From positions 930,001-994,000 of the forward strand of contig NZ_CP108569.1 of NCBI RefSeq assembly GCF_036010505.1: a stretch of 64,000 bases of DNA, written 5' to 3'. Of this stretch, positions 1 through 8,370 are shown in pieces. This DNA comes from Streptomyces sp. NBC_01197 (GTDB taxonomy: Bacteria > Actinomycetota > Actinomycetes > Streptomycetales > Streptomycetaceae). The position numbers were made by a program, and so were the translations under genes. The notes under the pieces are model-generated. The model ran no database searches and had not been told where the DNA came from. It was given only the letters and a program-made list of their open reading frames with translations. Within the stretch, counting starts at the first letter, position 1. Every line of letters begins with the position of its first letter.

Positions 1-480
1 TACGAACTCCAGCGCCGGGTTGTCCGCCGCGACCTCACCCCGGCCCACCGCACGGGTGACCATCGCGTTGATCGCAGCCGCTGCCGGCTCGACCAGCCCT
101 TCGCGCAGCGCCTCAAGGAGCTCCGGGTTCTGCATGGCCGCGTGGCTGAGCGCGTGCATCAGCGGGGTATCGCGCCCCGAGTGCGCCCCCAGCGACTTCG
201 CGGTCGCCCGCAGGTCTCCCGCGAGCGTACCGGTGTCGATGCTGGTGAGGTTCCCGGCGCGGGTGCCGCGCAGGGCGCAGGCCACCAGCTGCGGCTTGCT
301 CCCCCACTGCCGGTAGAGCGTGGACTTGCCGCAGCGCGACCGGGACGCGACGCCCTCCATCGTCAGCGAGTCGTAGCCGCCCTCACGGAGAAGGTCCAGT
401 ACCGCCTCGTAGAACTCCTGCTCACGCTCCGGTGTGATCTTGGAGCGCGAGGACGGCGTCGCGGAATCCTGGGACGACAT
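1..480 (-). CDS. TetR/AcrR-family transcriptional regulator (C-terminus cut by window edge)
   Basis: A DNA-binding repressor of the TetR family, probably controlling the divergent transporter gene that starts at 745. The ATG at 478-480 opens a frame that runs off the left edge, so 160 codons are visible. The N-terminal helix-turn-helix is clear around residues 17-65, with the typical pattern ending in CGKSTLYRQWGSK. The rest would be the ligand-binding helical domain. The intergenic region holds four copies of a GTACCGATACG element, the kind of palindromic site such repressors bind. The ligand cannot be read from the sequence. Confidence 0.85.
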   Translation of the reverse strand, partial: MSSQDSATPSSRSKITPEREQEFYEAVLDLLREGGYDSLTMEGVASRSRCGKSTLYRQWGSKPQLVACALRGTRAGNLTSIDTGTLAGDLRATAKSLGAHSGRDTPLMHALSHAAMQNPELLEALREGLVEPAAAAINAMVTRAVGRGEVAADNPALEFV

Positions 481-523
481 GAGCTCTCCCTTTCCGTGTG
501 ACGAGCAGCATCGGGACTCCATC

Positions 524-581
524 GTACCGATACGCCAGTGTACCGATACGCTGGTGTACCGATACGTCTCCGTATCGGTAC
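524..581. promoter_or_regulatory. Operator array: four GTACCGATACG elements
   Basis: GTACCGATACG occurs as direct copies at 524-534, 540-550 and 556-566 (16-bp period), and once inverted at 571-581. The last two form a perfect inverted repeat with a 4-bp spacer. Each core GTACCGATAC is itself nearly self-complementary. The array lies between the divergent TetR gene and the DMT gene and is the likely TetR binding region; cooperative binding of several dimers is an inference from the regular spacing. Confidence 0.75.
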
Positions 582-744
582 ACTGTCGTTTCGATGAGGT
601 GTGATCCGGACCCCCTGGGCTCCGCCTCGAACTTTCCGTTACGCAATGCAAAGGAGTCGGGGTGATGAGTCTCCTCGCCAGGCCAGTCGAAGGGGAGCCG
701 TACCCCGCCCCCGCCCGCGCGCTCGCCGCCCGAGGAGTGTGCCC

Positions 745-1875
745 ATGAACGCCACTCTGGCCGCCGTCGCCCTCTCACTCCTCTCCGCCGTCGGCTATGC
801 CACGGCCGCGGTCGCGCAGGAGCGCCTCGCATCCCGTACCCGGCCGGGCTCCGGGCTCCTGCGGCTGCTCGGACACGGTGCCTGGTGGTGGGCGGTCGGC
901 CTCAACGCGGCAGCGGCCCTGCTGCATGTGGCGGCGCTGAAGTACGGGTCACTCACCCTCGTACAGCCGCTCGGGGCGCTCACCCTGGTCGCGGCCGTCC
1001 CGCTGGGCGCACGGCTCGCCGGGCGCCGGGTCGCCAGGACCGAGTGGCGGGGCACCGTCCTCACACTTCTCGGCCTGGCGGCGCTGCTGCTGGCCGCAGG
1101 GGGCACGCCTCCGCACGAGACGCTCTCATTGCCCGAGGCGCTGGGTATCGCGGCGGTGGCTGTCCTGCTGGTCGCCGCACTCGTACGGCGTGCGGGCAGG
1201 TCCGGCGCACGCCCCGGGCTGCGGTTCGCCACCGCGTCCGGGCTCGTATCGGGCGTCGCGTCGGCGCTCACCCAGACCGTGACGGTCTCGGTCACCGACC
1301 ACACCCACGGCCCGGTGATCAGCTGGGGGACGGCCGTCGTGGCGCTGCTCGTCGCGGCCTTCGCGGTGGGCGGGCTGCTGCTCTCGCAGACCGCGTACCG
1401 GGGCGGCCTCGGCGCCCCGCTCGCCATGGTCACGCTCGCCAACCCCGTCGCCGCTTCGGCGATCGGCCTGGCCCTGCTGGGCGAACGCCTCCAGGGCGGC
1501 GCTGTCGGCGTGCTGCTCGCCGCCGTGGGAGCCGTGGCCGCCGCCCGGGGCGTGGTCCTCCTCACCCGGGCGACCACGACACTGGCGGCGGCTCAGCCAC
1601 CGGCCGCGCCGCCGCCACCCACCTCAGCGGAGCCGACGGCCTTCCCGGGCACAGCCGCCGGAGTCGAGCCGCCGGTCTCTCCACGGCCATCCGCCCCAGC
1701 CGGGCCGCCCGCCCTTCTGCCGCCGACCGCCAGGGCCGAGCTGCCCACCACCGTCAAGCTCCGGCGGCCGCAGGCCCCGCCCACCTCGTCTGCCCCACCC
1801 CCGCCGCACTCCGTACCTCGATCAGCAGCGCCTGCCCCGGATCGAGCACCGGCATCGGCACCCCTGCTCCACTGA
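745..1875 (+). CDS. DMT/NIPA-like multi-span membrane protein with proline-rich tail
   Basis: A 376-residue integral membrane protein of the drug/metabolite transporter superfamily. About nine or ten hydrophobic segments fill residues 1-285. The N-terminal pattern (MNATLAAVALSLLSAVGYA, then an AQER/ALKYGSLTLVQPLG region) is typical of the EamA/NIPA-like transporters common in Streptomyces. The last ~90 residues are low-complexity Pro/Ala/Ser and probably a cytoplasmic tail. The ATG at 745 is chosen because AGGAG lies 7 bases upstream. The 3' end overlaps the convergent alpha-galactosidase gene by 122 bp. Control by the adjacent TetR is likely; the substrate is unknown. Confidence 0.8.
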   Translation: MNATLAAVALSLLSAVGYATAAVAQERLASRTRPGSGLLRLLGHGAWWWAVGLNAAAALLHVAALKYGSLTLVQPLGALTLVAAVPLGARLAGRRVARTEWRGTVLTLLGLAALLLAAGGTPPHETLSLPEALGIAAVAVLLVAALVRRAGRSGARPGLRFATASGLVSGVASALTQTVTVSVTDHTHGPVISWGTAVVALLVAAFAVGGLLLSQTAYRGGLGAPLAMVTLANPVAASAIGLALLGERLQGGAVGVLLAAVGAVAAARGVVLLTRATTTLAAAQPPAAPPPPTSAEPTAFPGTAAGVEPPVSPRPSAPAGPPALLPPTARAELPTTVKLRRPQAPPTSSAPPPPHSVPRSAAPAPDRAPASAPLLH

Positions 1876-3976
1876 GCACCGCTCCGGGCAGCGCCACCCA
1901 CCCGTCCAGGGCGGCCGTGATCCAGGCGGGCGCCACCACTTCGCGGAACGAGGGCAGCCCGGCCTCCGTCCTGACCCGGACCCGGTAGCTCCCCGTACGG
2001 TCCAGGCCGGGCAGCGCGACCCGCCCCGGCTGGGCCTCCGGCGAACTGGCCAGCTGCGCCCAGCAGTACACGGCGGCGCTCGCGTCGGGGGCCACCACCC
2101 CGTGCAGCATCGCGGCGTCACCGCCGAGATCAGCGCGGACCACCCGTCCGCTGTGCAGCAGCGGCCGCAGCTCCTTGTAGAGCGCGCCCCAGGCCCTCAG
2201 CTCCGCCAGTTCGCCCGGTGAGCAGGCGCCGAGGTCGCGCTCGATCCCGGCGTGTGCGAACAGCGCGGTGAGCAGCCGGAAGGAGCTGTCCGTGATCCGC
2301 CCGGTGGTGTGGCTGCGGGCCTCGCCGACATGCGAGCCGATCAGCTCGGGCGGCAGCAGCTGGCCGGTCCAGCGCTGGATGGCCTGGCGCTCGACGGGGT
2401 CGTTGCAGTCCGAGGCCCACACCCGGTCCGTACGGTCCAGGATCCCCAGGTCGACGCGGGCCCCGCCGCTGGAGCAGCTCTCGATCTCAAGACCGGGATG
2501 CCTTTCTTTGAGCGCGTCGAGCAGCCGGTACAGCGCCTCGGTCTGCGCGTGCACGCCCGGCAGGTCGCGGCCGTCCGCCGACCGCTGGACTGCTTCGTGC
2601 AGGTCCCTGTTGTGGTCCCATTTCAGATAGTCGACGGAGTACCGGGTGACGATCACGTCGAGCGACTTGAGCAGATACGCCCACGCATCTCGGTGCCCGA
2701 TGTTGAGCGCGTACTGATGGCGGGAGCCGGGGCCGAGTCCGGCGCTCGGCCCGAGGATCCACCCGGGGTGGGCGCGGGCCAGCTCCGAGTCGAGGTTGAC
2801 CATCTCGGGCTCGACCCAGAGTCCGAACTGCATGCCGCGTTCGTGCACCCGGTCGGCGAGCGGGGTCAGTCCGTCGGGCCACACCGAGGTGTCGACGGTC
2901 CAGTCCCCGAGCCCGGCGGTGTCGTCCCGGCGGCCGAGGAACCAGCCGTCGTCCAGCACGAACCTCTCGACTCCGATGTCGGCTGCCGTGTCGGCGAGGG
3001 CGACGAGACGCTCGGGCCGGTGGTCGAAGTACACGGCCTCCCAGCTGTTCAGGGTGAGCGGGCGCGGGGTCACCGGATGCGAGGGGCGGGACCTGAGCAG
3101 CGCGTGGAAGCGGTCGGCGAGCCCGTCGAGCCCGGTGCCTGACCAGCTGAACCAGCAGACCGGCGAGGTGTACGTCTCCCCCGGCGCCAGCCGTATCTCA
3201 CCCGGCGCGAGGAGTTCCCCGCCGCCGAGCACGGCGGCGTGCGCCCCGGCGCCCTCGGGCAACCGCTCGGCCAGCCAGCGCTGATTGCCGCTCCAGCCGA
3301 TGTGTACGCCCCACACCTCGCCGGTACGGAATCCGAAGCCGGCCACCCCGGCCGTAAGGAGGTACGGGGAGTCCTGGCCGGTCCGCCCCCTGCGCTGCTC
3401 CCGTACATGGCTGCCGTGACCGAACGGCCTGCGCTGCGGGGACCGTTCGCGGCACCACCTGCCGGTGAAGTCGAGGATCTCCGAGGCCCTGCGCGGCAGC
3501 GGCAGCAGGGTGGTGACACCGCTGAGGTCGTACGGAACGGGGTCCGCGTCCAACCGCCGGGCGACCGTGGTCCGTACCGCGAGCACCCCGGAGGGGTCCA
3601 GCCGGTAGGCGAGGGTGAGATCGAGGGCCGCGCCGTCCTCGGTGAGGTGGACGACCAGTTCGCCGTCGCTCTGCTCGGCAGCGACGAGACGGGGCTTCGG
3701 CGTGGTGCCGGTGCCTGCCAGATGGCCCTGGTGGGCGGGGGTGCCGGACCAGCCGTCGGCCTCGGTGGGCCAGACGGTGAACTGCCTTGGTTCGTCCAGG
3801 GCGTTGTGGAGCGCGGCACCATCGGCGGTGAGCGCGAGCGCGGCGCACTCCTCGTCCGTGAGGCCGCCCAGATCCTCACCCCAGTGCAGGATCCGGGGCA
3901 GCGGAGCTGACAGGTCGACGACCAGACCGACACCGGCTGCGCGCAGTTGGGCGGTTCTGGGAGCGGTGCGGGACAT
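1754..3976 (-). CDS. GH36-family alpha-galactosidase
   Basis: A 740-residue glycoside hydrolase of family GH36 (alpha-galactosidase/melibiase), hydrolysing terminal alpha-galactosides. The N-terminal beta-sandwich is followed by the barrel with LDDGWF (~341-346), the nucleophile motif LKWDHNRD (Asp ~454) and the acid/base region with ESCSSGGARVD then ASDCND (Asp ~523). A short beta-domain ends in PGQALLIEV. No signal peptide is seen, so it is probably cytoplasmic. The ATG at 3976 is preferred over an upstream in-frame start because AGGA precedes it and the extension is encoded by a tandem repeat. Its last 41 codons lie antisense to the DMT tail. Confidence 0.92.
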   Translation of the reverse strand: MSRTAPRTAQLRAAGVGLVVDLSAPLPRILHWGEDLGGLTDEECAALALTADGAALHNALDEPRQFTVWPTEADGWSGTPAHQGHLAGTGTTPKPRLVAAEQSDGELVVHLTEDGAALDLTLAYRLDPSGVLAVRTTVARRLDADPVPYDLSGVTTLLPLPRRASEILDFTGRWCRERSPQRRPFGHGSHVREQRRGRTGQDSPYLLTAGVAGFGFRTGEVWGVHIGWSGNQRWLAERLPEGAGAHAAVLGGGELLAPGEIRLAPGETYTSPVCWFSWSGTGLDGLADRFHALLRSRPSHPVTPRPLTLNSWEAVYFDHRPERLVALADTAADIGVERFVLDDGWFLGRRDDTAGLGDWTVDTSVWPDGLTPLADRVHERGMQFGLWVEPEMVNLDSELARAHPGWILGPSAGLGPGSRHQYALNIGHRDAWAYLLKSLDVIVTRYSVDYLKWDHNRDLHEAVQRSADGRDLPGVHAQTEALYRLLDALKERHPGLEIESCSSGGARVDLGILDRTDRVWASDCNDPVERQAIQRWTGQLLPPELIGSHVGEARSHTTGRITDSSFRLLTALFAHAGIERDLGACSPGELAELRAWGALYKELRPLLHSGRVVRADLGGDAAMLHGVVAPDASAAVYCWAQLASSPEAQPGRVALPGLDRTGSYRVRVRTEAGLPSFREVVAPAWITAALDGWVALPGAVLSGAGVPMPVLDPGQALLIEVRSAAGVGQTRWAGPAAAGA

Positions 3977-4040
3977 ACGGAGAGTCCTCTCTGCCGGCCC
4001 CGGCGGCGAGGTCAACGGGTACCGGAGGTATCTCGATTGC

Positions 4041-4089
4041 AGGCTCGATCCCAGGCACGGACTCGATCCCGGGCACGGACTCGGTTCCA
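4041..4089. repeat. 18-bp tandem repeat, about 2.5 copies
   Basis: GGCACGGACTCGATCCCG (4054-4071) is followed directly by GGCACGGACTCGGTTCCA (4072-4089), with a partial copy before it (4041-4053). It lies in the leader of the alpha-galactosidase gene and is not part of a recognised coding sequence. Confidence 0.7.
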
Positions 4090-4151
4090 GGCTCCGGGCA
4101 AAGACCATCGACCGCGGAAGACACCTGCGCTAGATTCGTTTCAGGACAATT

Positions 4152-4197
4152 ATTGATCAATTGAGGTCACACGTCGGGTAGTTGTAGAGTAAACAAC
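4152..4197. promoter_or_regulatory. AT-rich divergent promoter region with palindromes
   Basis: Between the divergent alpha-galactosidase (start 3976) and terpene cyclase (start 4260) genes there is an unusually AT-rich patch. It contains a perfect palindrome ATTGATCAAT (4152-4161) and an inverted repeat GTTGT (4181-4185) / ACAAC (4193-4197). These are plausible operator or promoter elements for one or both genes; no particular regulator can be assigned. Confidence 0.4.
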
Positions 4198-4259
4198 GAT
4201 CGGGCGTGGGCGTATATGCTCCAGCGCATCGTCAGGCATTCCGCACTTGGAGGCTGATC

Positions 4260-5345
4260 ATGACCATCGCCCCGCAGCAGCGGCTGGTTCAGCAGCTCCC
4301 AGCAGCGCCTTTCTACTGCCCGGTGCCGCCCGGCTCACACCCCGCGGCGGCCTCGCTCAACGAGGCGACCGTACGGTGGATGCTGCAGCAGGACATGGAC
4401 ACCGACGAGCAGCAGCGGCGCCGTCTCACCCTCTGCGACTTCGGCGGCCTCACCGCATCGACCATGCCGTACGGATGGATCGAGCCACTGACCCTGATGG
4501 CCCGGCTGCACGCCGTGCTGTTCTCGCTCGACGACGGACTGTGCGACGAGTCCTACGCCACCGCCGGTCTGCTCGCCCAGGAGACCGGCCGCATCATGCG
4601 CGCCGTCGAGGCCCCGTACGCGGCCCCCGCGCCCGGCGAGTCCGCGCGCACGGCCGCGCTCCGGTCGATCAGGATCGACCTCGCCCGCCATGCGACGCCG
4701 GTGCAGCTGCGCCGCTGGACCGAGGCCATGCGCGTCTACACCTCCGGGCTCGTCTGGGAGGCGTCCTGGCGCACCAGCCCGGGCCTCCCCTCGCTGGACG
4801 ACTACGTCACCCTCTGGATGCGTGCCATAGGGATGGCCCCCTCCACCGCGATGATCGAGATCACCGGAGGGCTGACGCTCACCGACGAGGAACTGGAAGA
4901 TCCCCGGATACGCGCGCTGACCGAGATCGCCTGGACGCTGGTCAGCTGGGACAACGACCTCTACTCCCGCAACAAGGAAATCCTGCGCGCCGACGACGAT
5001 CTGAACCTGATCGACGTACTGGCCCAGGAGTACGGCATCGACGCGCTCCGCGCCCAGCAGGAGGCCGTGGTGATGCGCGACCGGGTGATGGTGCTCTTCA
5101 TGCGGCTGCGGGAGCGCGCGCTCCGGGACGCCGGGCCCCAACTCCGGCAGTACGTCGACGGGTTGGGCCAGTTCGTGCGCGGCCATCTGGACTGGGCCTC
5201 GGTCTGCCCCCGGTACACCGTGCCGGGCGCCCCCTCCACCGGCCCTGACGGCTGGTGGAAGCGGCTCCCGGCCGTGGTGGACCAGGACCCGCTTCCACTG
5301 CCGTCCGTCTCCTGGTGGTGGGACCAGCTCGACGACGGTCAGTAG
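4260..5345 (+). CDS. Class I terpene cyclase (sesquiterpene-synthase type)
   Basis: A 361-residue class I terpene synthase that would cyclise a linear prenyl diphosphate. Both metal-binding motifs are intact: the aspartate-rich DDGLCDE at residues 91-97 and the NSE triad NDLYSRNKE at 232-240. A C-terminal Arg-Tyr pair (CPRYTV) is also typical. The ATG at 4260 has a GGAGG ribosome site 7 bases upstream; an earlier in-frame start at 4206 lacks one. It converges with the P450 gene, overlapping by 7 bp, which makes a cyclase-P450 pair next to a conservon. The product cannot be predicted from sequence. Confidence 0.9.
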   Translation: MTIAPQQRLVQQLPAAPFYCPVPPGSHPAAASLNEATVRWMLQQDMDTDEQQRRRLTLCDFGGLTASTMPYGWIEPLTLMARLHAVLFSLDDGLCDESYATAGLLAQETGRIMRAVEAPYAAPAPGESARTAALRSIRIDLARHATPVQLRRWTEAMRVYTSGLVWEASWRTSPGLPSLDDYVTLWMRAIGMAPSTAMIEITGGLTLTDEELEDPRIRALTEIAWTLVSWDNDLYSRNKEILRADDDLNLIDVLAQEYGIDALRAQQEAVVMRDRVMVLFMRLRERALRDAGPQLRQYVDGLGQFVRGHLDWASVCPRYTVPGAPSTGPDGWWKRLPAVVDQDPLPLPSVSWWWDQLDDGQ

Positions 5346-6841
5346 CCGCGCCACCAGCTGGTCATCGCCCGCCAGAGCCGCTTCGGTGCCGAGCCGCGCT
5401 GGGCCGGTACCGCCGCTGCGGGCTCCGGCGCCGGTACGGGCGGCGCCTGGGCCGGCGGAGCGGGCCGCGGAACGACGGGGGGCGCGGCGGGTGCGTGCGA
5501 GGTGACCTCCCAGTCGGTCCGGGGCGGCGGCATCGCCGCAGGGGACGGCGCCACCATGATGTCCTGGGGCGGCCGTGGCGCGAACGTCACGGGCAGCTGG
5601 TCCAGGTGACGGGACATCAGCGAACCGGTCCAGCTCAGTTCGTGCTCCTCCAGGGCCAGTTCCACATCGGGGAGCCGCATCAGCAGCGCGTCGACGCCGA
5701 CGTCGGCGATGGCGCGCCCGATGTCCTGCCCGGGACACTCGTGCGCACCACCGCTGAAGGCGAGGTGGGCCCGGTTGCCCTGCATGGAGGCGTTCGGGTC
5801 GGGGCGGACGACCGGGTCGATGTTGGCGGCGGCGATCCCGACCACGAGGGCGTCGCCCCCCTTGATCTGCTGACCCCCCAGCTCGGTGTCACCGACCGCC
5901 CAGCGGCCGAGGATCGTGGTGAAGGGCGGTTCGTCCCACAGCGTCTGCTCGACTGCCTCGGGCACCGTCATATGGCCACCGCTCAACTGGGCCCTGAACC
6001 GCGGGTCGGTGAGGACCATGCGCAGCACGTTGGCGATCAGGTTCGCGGTGGTCTCGTAGGCGGCGATGAGCACCAGCCTCATGTGCTGGCTCACCTCGTC
6101 GTCGGTGAGCCCGGCGGGGTGCGTGATCAGCCGGCTCGCGAAGTCCTCCCGCGGTGCTGATCTGCGCTGGGCCACCAGCCGGTTGAGCGCGGCCATCACA
6201 TAGGCGTTGCTCACGATGGCGGTCTCGGTGCCCTTGATCATGTCGCGGGCGGCCTGCACCAGCCGTTCGCTGTACTCCTCGGGCATCCCGAGGATCTGGC
6301 ACATCACCATCATCGGCAGATGTTCGGCGAACCGGCTGACGAGGTCGGCCTTGCCGTCCTGGCAGAAGTCGTTGACCAGCCGGTTGCTGTAGCGGTTGAT
6401 GAAGCGGCGGGTACTGCGGGTGTCGATGTGCGACATCGCGTCGGTGACCGCGCCGCGCAGCCGCTCGTGTTCCGCGCCGTCGGCGAAGACGCAGATCGGT
6501 TGCCAGGTGAAGACCGGCGCGAGCGGGTGGTCGGGGGCCACGGTGCCGTCCTGGACGGCGCGCCAGCGGCGGGAGTCACGCGAGAAGAGCGAGGGCGTAC
6601 GGGTCATGTACAGGTTCTCGCTGTGGCCGAGCACCAGCCAGGCAGGGACGTCACCGTGCAGCAGCACGGGCGCCACCGGGCCGTGCTCGGCGCGCAGCTT
6701 CTCGTACAGGCCCATCGGGTCCTGCTCTGCCTCGGTCCCGTACAGCCGCCGCAGCCCGCCGGGCCCGAGCCCGTGGGCCGGGCACTGCGGCGGCGGGACT
6801 GCCGCGCCGGTGCCGGGCTGGTGGTCGAAGGGGGTTGTCAC
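5339..6841 (-). CDS. CYP157-like cytochrome P450 of a conservon (CvnE)
   Basis: A 500-residue cytochrome P450. The heme-ligand loop FSGGAHECPG is intact (Cys ~369) and the I-helix carries AAYETT (~260-265). The K-helix ExxR motif, nearly universal in P450s, is replaced by EQTLW (~298-302). That replacement is the hallmark of the CYP157 family, known from Streptomyces and often found in conservon clusters. Residues 425-500 are an extra Pro/Ala-rich tail ending in a Trp-rich segment. The GTG at 6841 is chosen because GGAG lies 5 bases upstream. It is the last gene after cvnABCD, separated from cvnD by a repeat-filled spacer. Whether it has monooxygenase activity or a regulatory role is open. 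Confidence 0.88.
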   Translation of the reverse strand: MTTPFDHQPGTGAAVPPPQCPAHGLGPGGLRRLYGTEAEQDPMGLYEKLRAEHGPVAPVLLHGDVPAWLVLGHSENLYMTRTPSLFSRDSRRWRAVQDGTVAPDHPLAPVFTWQPICVFADGAEHERLRGAVTDAMSHIDTRSTRRFINRYSNRLVNDFCQDGKADLVSRFAEHLPMMVMCQILGMPEEYSERLVQAARDMIKGTETAIVSNAYVMAALNRLVAQRRSAPREDFASRLITHPAGLTDDEVSQHMRLVLIAAYETTANLIANVLRMVLTDPRFRAQLSGGHMTVPEAVEQTLWDEPPFTTILGRWAVGDTELGGQQIKGGDALVVGIAAANIDPVVRPDPNASMQGNRAHLAFSGGAHECPGQDIGRAIADVGVDALLMRLPDVELALEEHELSWTGSLMSRHLDQLPVTFAPRPPQDIMVAPSPAAMPPPRTDWEVTSHAPAAPPVVPRPAPPAQAPPVPAPEPAAAVPAQRGSAPKRLWRAMTSWWRGY

Positions 6842-6887
6842 GGTCACTCCAATACGTACGGACGGGACGGTACGAGAGGGTCTGAGC

Positions 6888-6980
6888 ACGTCACGCGAGG
6901 TCTCAGCACGTCACGCGAGGTCCAGGACGTCACAAGAGGTCCTGGACGTCACGAGAGGTCCTGGACGTCACGAGAAGGTC
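6888..6980. repeat. Five tandem copies of ACGTCACGMGAGGTC in the cvnD-cvnE spacer
   Basis: Imperfect copies start at 6888, 6908, 6927, 6946 and 6965 (periods 20, 19, 19 and 19 bp), with a degenerate sixth running into the cvnD stop codon. They fill almost the whole gap between cvnD and the P450 gene and would lie in the mRNA leader of the latter. No coding function is seen. Confidence 0.85.
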
Positions 6981-6981
6981 G

Positions 6982-7608
6982 TCACGAAAAGCTCTGGGCG
7001 CGTCGCATGGCGAGGGAGTGCAGATAGCGCATGAGGGCCATCAGGGTGTCGCGGCTGGAGGCGCGTTGGCGCGCGTCGCAGTCCACGATCGGGATCTCGT
7101 CGGGCAGGTCGAGCGCGGTCCGCAGCGCCTCCAGGCGGTGGCGGGGCGCGTCCGGGAAGGTGTTGATGGCGACGATGAACGGCACGCCGCGCTCCTCCAG
7201 CCTGCCGATCACGTCGAAGCTGACCTCCAGCCTGCGGGTGTCGACCAGTACGACGGCGCCGAGCGCGCCCTCGAAGAGGCCGTTCCACAGGAACCAGAAG
7301 CGCTCCTGGCCGGGGGTGCCGAAGAGGTAGAGCACGAGTTGTTCGCTGATGCTGATCCGGCCGAAGTCCATCGCCACGGTGGTGGCGGTCTTGCTCTCCA
7401 CACCGGAGTTGTCGTCGACTCCGACCCCGGCCTGGGTCATCGTCTCCTCGGTGGTCAGCGGGCGGATCTCGCTCACCGAACGCACCATCGTCGTCTTGCC
7501 GACCCCGAACCCGCCCACGATCACGATCTTGACCGCGGCGGTGGCCGTGTCGGGCAGTACGTCTTCCCTCCTGGGGCCTGCGATCGTGTCAGAGCTTCTG
7601 GAGTCCAT
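6982..7608 (-). CDS. cvnD: Conservon Ras-like GTPase (CvnD)
   Basis: A 208-residue small GTP-binding protein, the switch component of the conservon membrane complex. The G1 loop GGFGVGKTT is at ~32-40, G3 is FGTPGQE, and the guanine-specificity motif is NTFP rather than NKxD, as usual in this prokaryotic family. In conservons it is thought to act with CvnA, CvnB and CvnC in a complex likened to a G-protein-coupled system. Its start overlaps the end of cvnC by 20 bp, so translation is probably coupled. Confidence 0.9.
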   Translation of the reverse strand: MDSRSSDTIAGPRREDVLPDTATAAVKIVIVGGFGVGKTTMVRSVSEIRPLTTEETMTQAGVGVDDNSGVESKTATTVAMDFGRISISEQLVLYLFGTPGQERFWFLWNGLFEGALGAVVLVDTRRLEVSFDVIGRLEERGVPFIVAINTFPDAPRHRLEALRTALDLPDEIPIVDCDARQRASSRDTLMALMRYLHSLAMRRAQSFS

Positions 7609-7966
7609 GCATCACCGCTTCGAGAAGGGCCCGGTCCGGCAGCGCGGCGCGGACGATGGGCGCGCGCGACTCGACCAGTTCGGCCGCGAGGAGATCGGTC
7701 AGCAGCGCGGTCACCACGCTGAACGGCAGGCGCAGATAGGCGGAGATCTCGGCCACGGACAGCGGCGACTTGCACAGCCGTACGATCGCGGCCTGTTCCG
7801 GCTGGACGGTCGGGGACGGCTCGGCCCGGGACACCACGATGGTGACCAGGTCGAGCGGAGCCCGTTCGCCGCCGTCCGGCCCGCCGGTGATCACATAGAG
7901 CCGTTCCGGGTCCCCCGAGTCCGGCTCCGCCTTCCGGCGTTCTCTGCGGTGCGGCGGGGAATTCAT
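7589..7966 (-). CDS. cvnC: Conservon DUF742 protein (CvnC)
   Basis: A 125-residue DUF742 protein. After a charged N-terminus (RRERRKAEPDSG) comes the typical RLYVITGG segment, then a winged-helix-like half (CKSPLSVAEISAYLRLPF, VVTALLTDLLAAELV). Family members are the third component of conservons. The ATG at 7966 overlaps the cvnB stop as ATGA, indicating translational coupling. It is transcribed with cvnA, cvnB and cvnD. Confidence 0.9.
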   Translation of the reverse strand: MNSPPHRRERRKAEPDSGDPERLYVITGGPDGGERAPLDLVTIVVSRAEPSPTVQPEQAAIVRLCKSPLSVAEISAYLRLPFSVVTALLTDLLAAELVESRAPIVRAALPDRALLEAVMHGLQKL

Positions 7967-8370
7967 CCGGCCTTCCCGTCGTGCCGCGGCGGGCTGGCCA
8001 GATGGGCTCCGATCCGTACCACCATGTCGCGCATCTGCGCACCGACCAGGCCGGCTTCGACCCGTTCGTCGGTGAGGACAGCCAGATAGGAGCCGGTGCC
8101 CGCGGCCATCAGATAGAAGAACCCGCCGGTGATCTCGATGACGACCAGCCGCATTCTCCCGTCGCTGTCCGGGATCTCGGTGGCTACCGCTGCCGCCAGA
8201 CTCTGGAGTCCGGCGCAGGCCGCGGCGAGCCGGTCCGCGCCGTCCGGGTCGCCGCCGTGCCGGGCGATCCGCAGACCGTCCGCGGAGAGCACCACGATCT
8301 GCTGGATACCGGGAACCCCCTCGGCCAGCTCCTTGAGCATCCAGTCCATGCTGCCCAGTTGCTGAATCAC
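7963..8370 (-). CDS. cvnB: Conservon roadblock/LC7-domain protein (CvnB)
   Basis: A 135-residue roadblock/LC7 protein, related to MglB-type GTPase regulators, and the likely partner of the CvnD GTPase. The fold runs from MDWMLKELAEGVPGIQQIVV through SADGLRIARHGG to VVIEITGGFFYLMAAG. The GTG at 8370 is chosen because it overlaps the cvnA stop as GTGA and has a GGGGGA ribosome site; a more distal ATG at 8391 would lie inside cvnA. Confidence 0.9.
   Translation of the reverse strand: MIQQLGSMDWMLKELAEGVPGIQQIVVLSADGLRIARHGGDPDGADRLAAACAGLQSLAAAVATEIPDSDGRMRLVVIEITGGFFYLMAAGTGSYLAVLTDERVEAGLVGAQMRDMVVRIGAHLASPPRHDGKAG

Noticed and set aside
2252..3910. Long open frames on the forward strand opposite the alpha-galactosidase gene
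   Set aside because: They follow from GC-biased third positions of the real gene and have no family motifs or ribosome sites.
6888..6980. Tandem repeats as a CRISPR array
   Set aside because: The repeats are contiguous and imperfect with no unique 30-40 bp spacers, and no cas genes are present.
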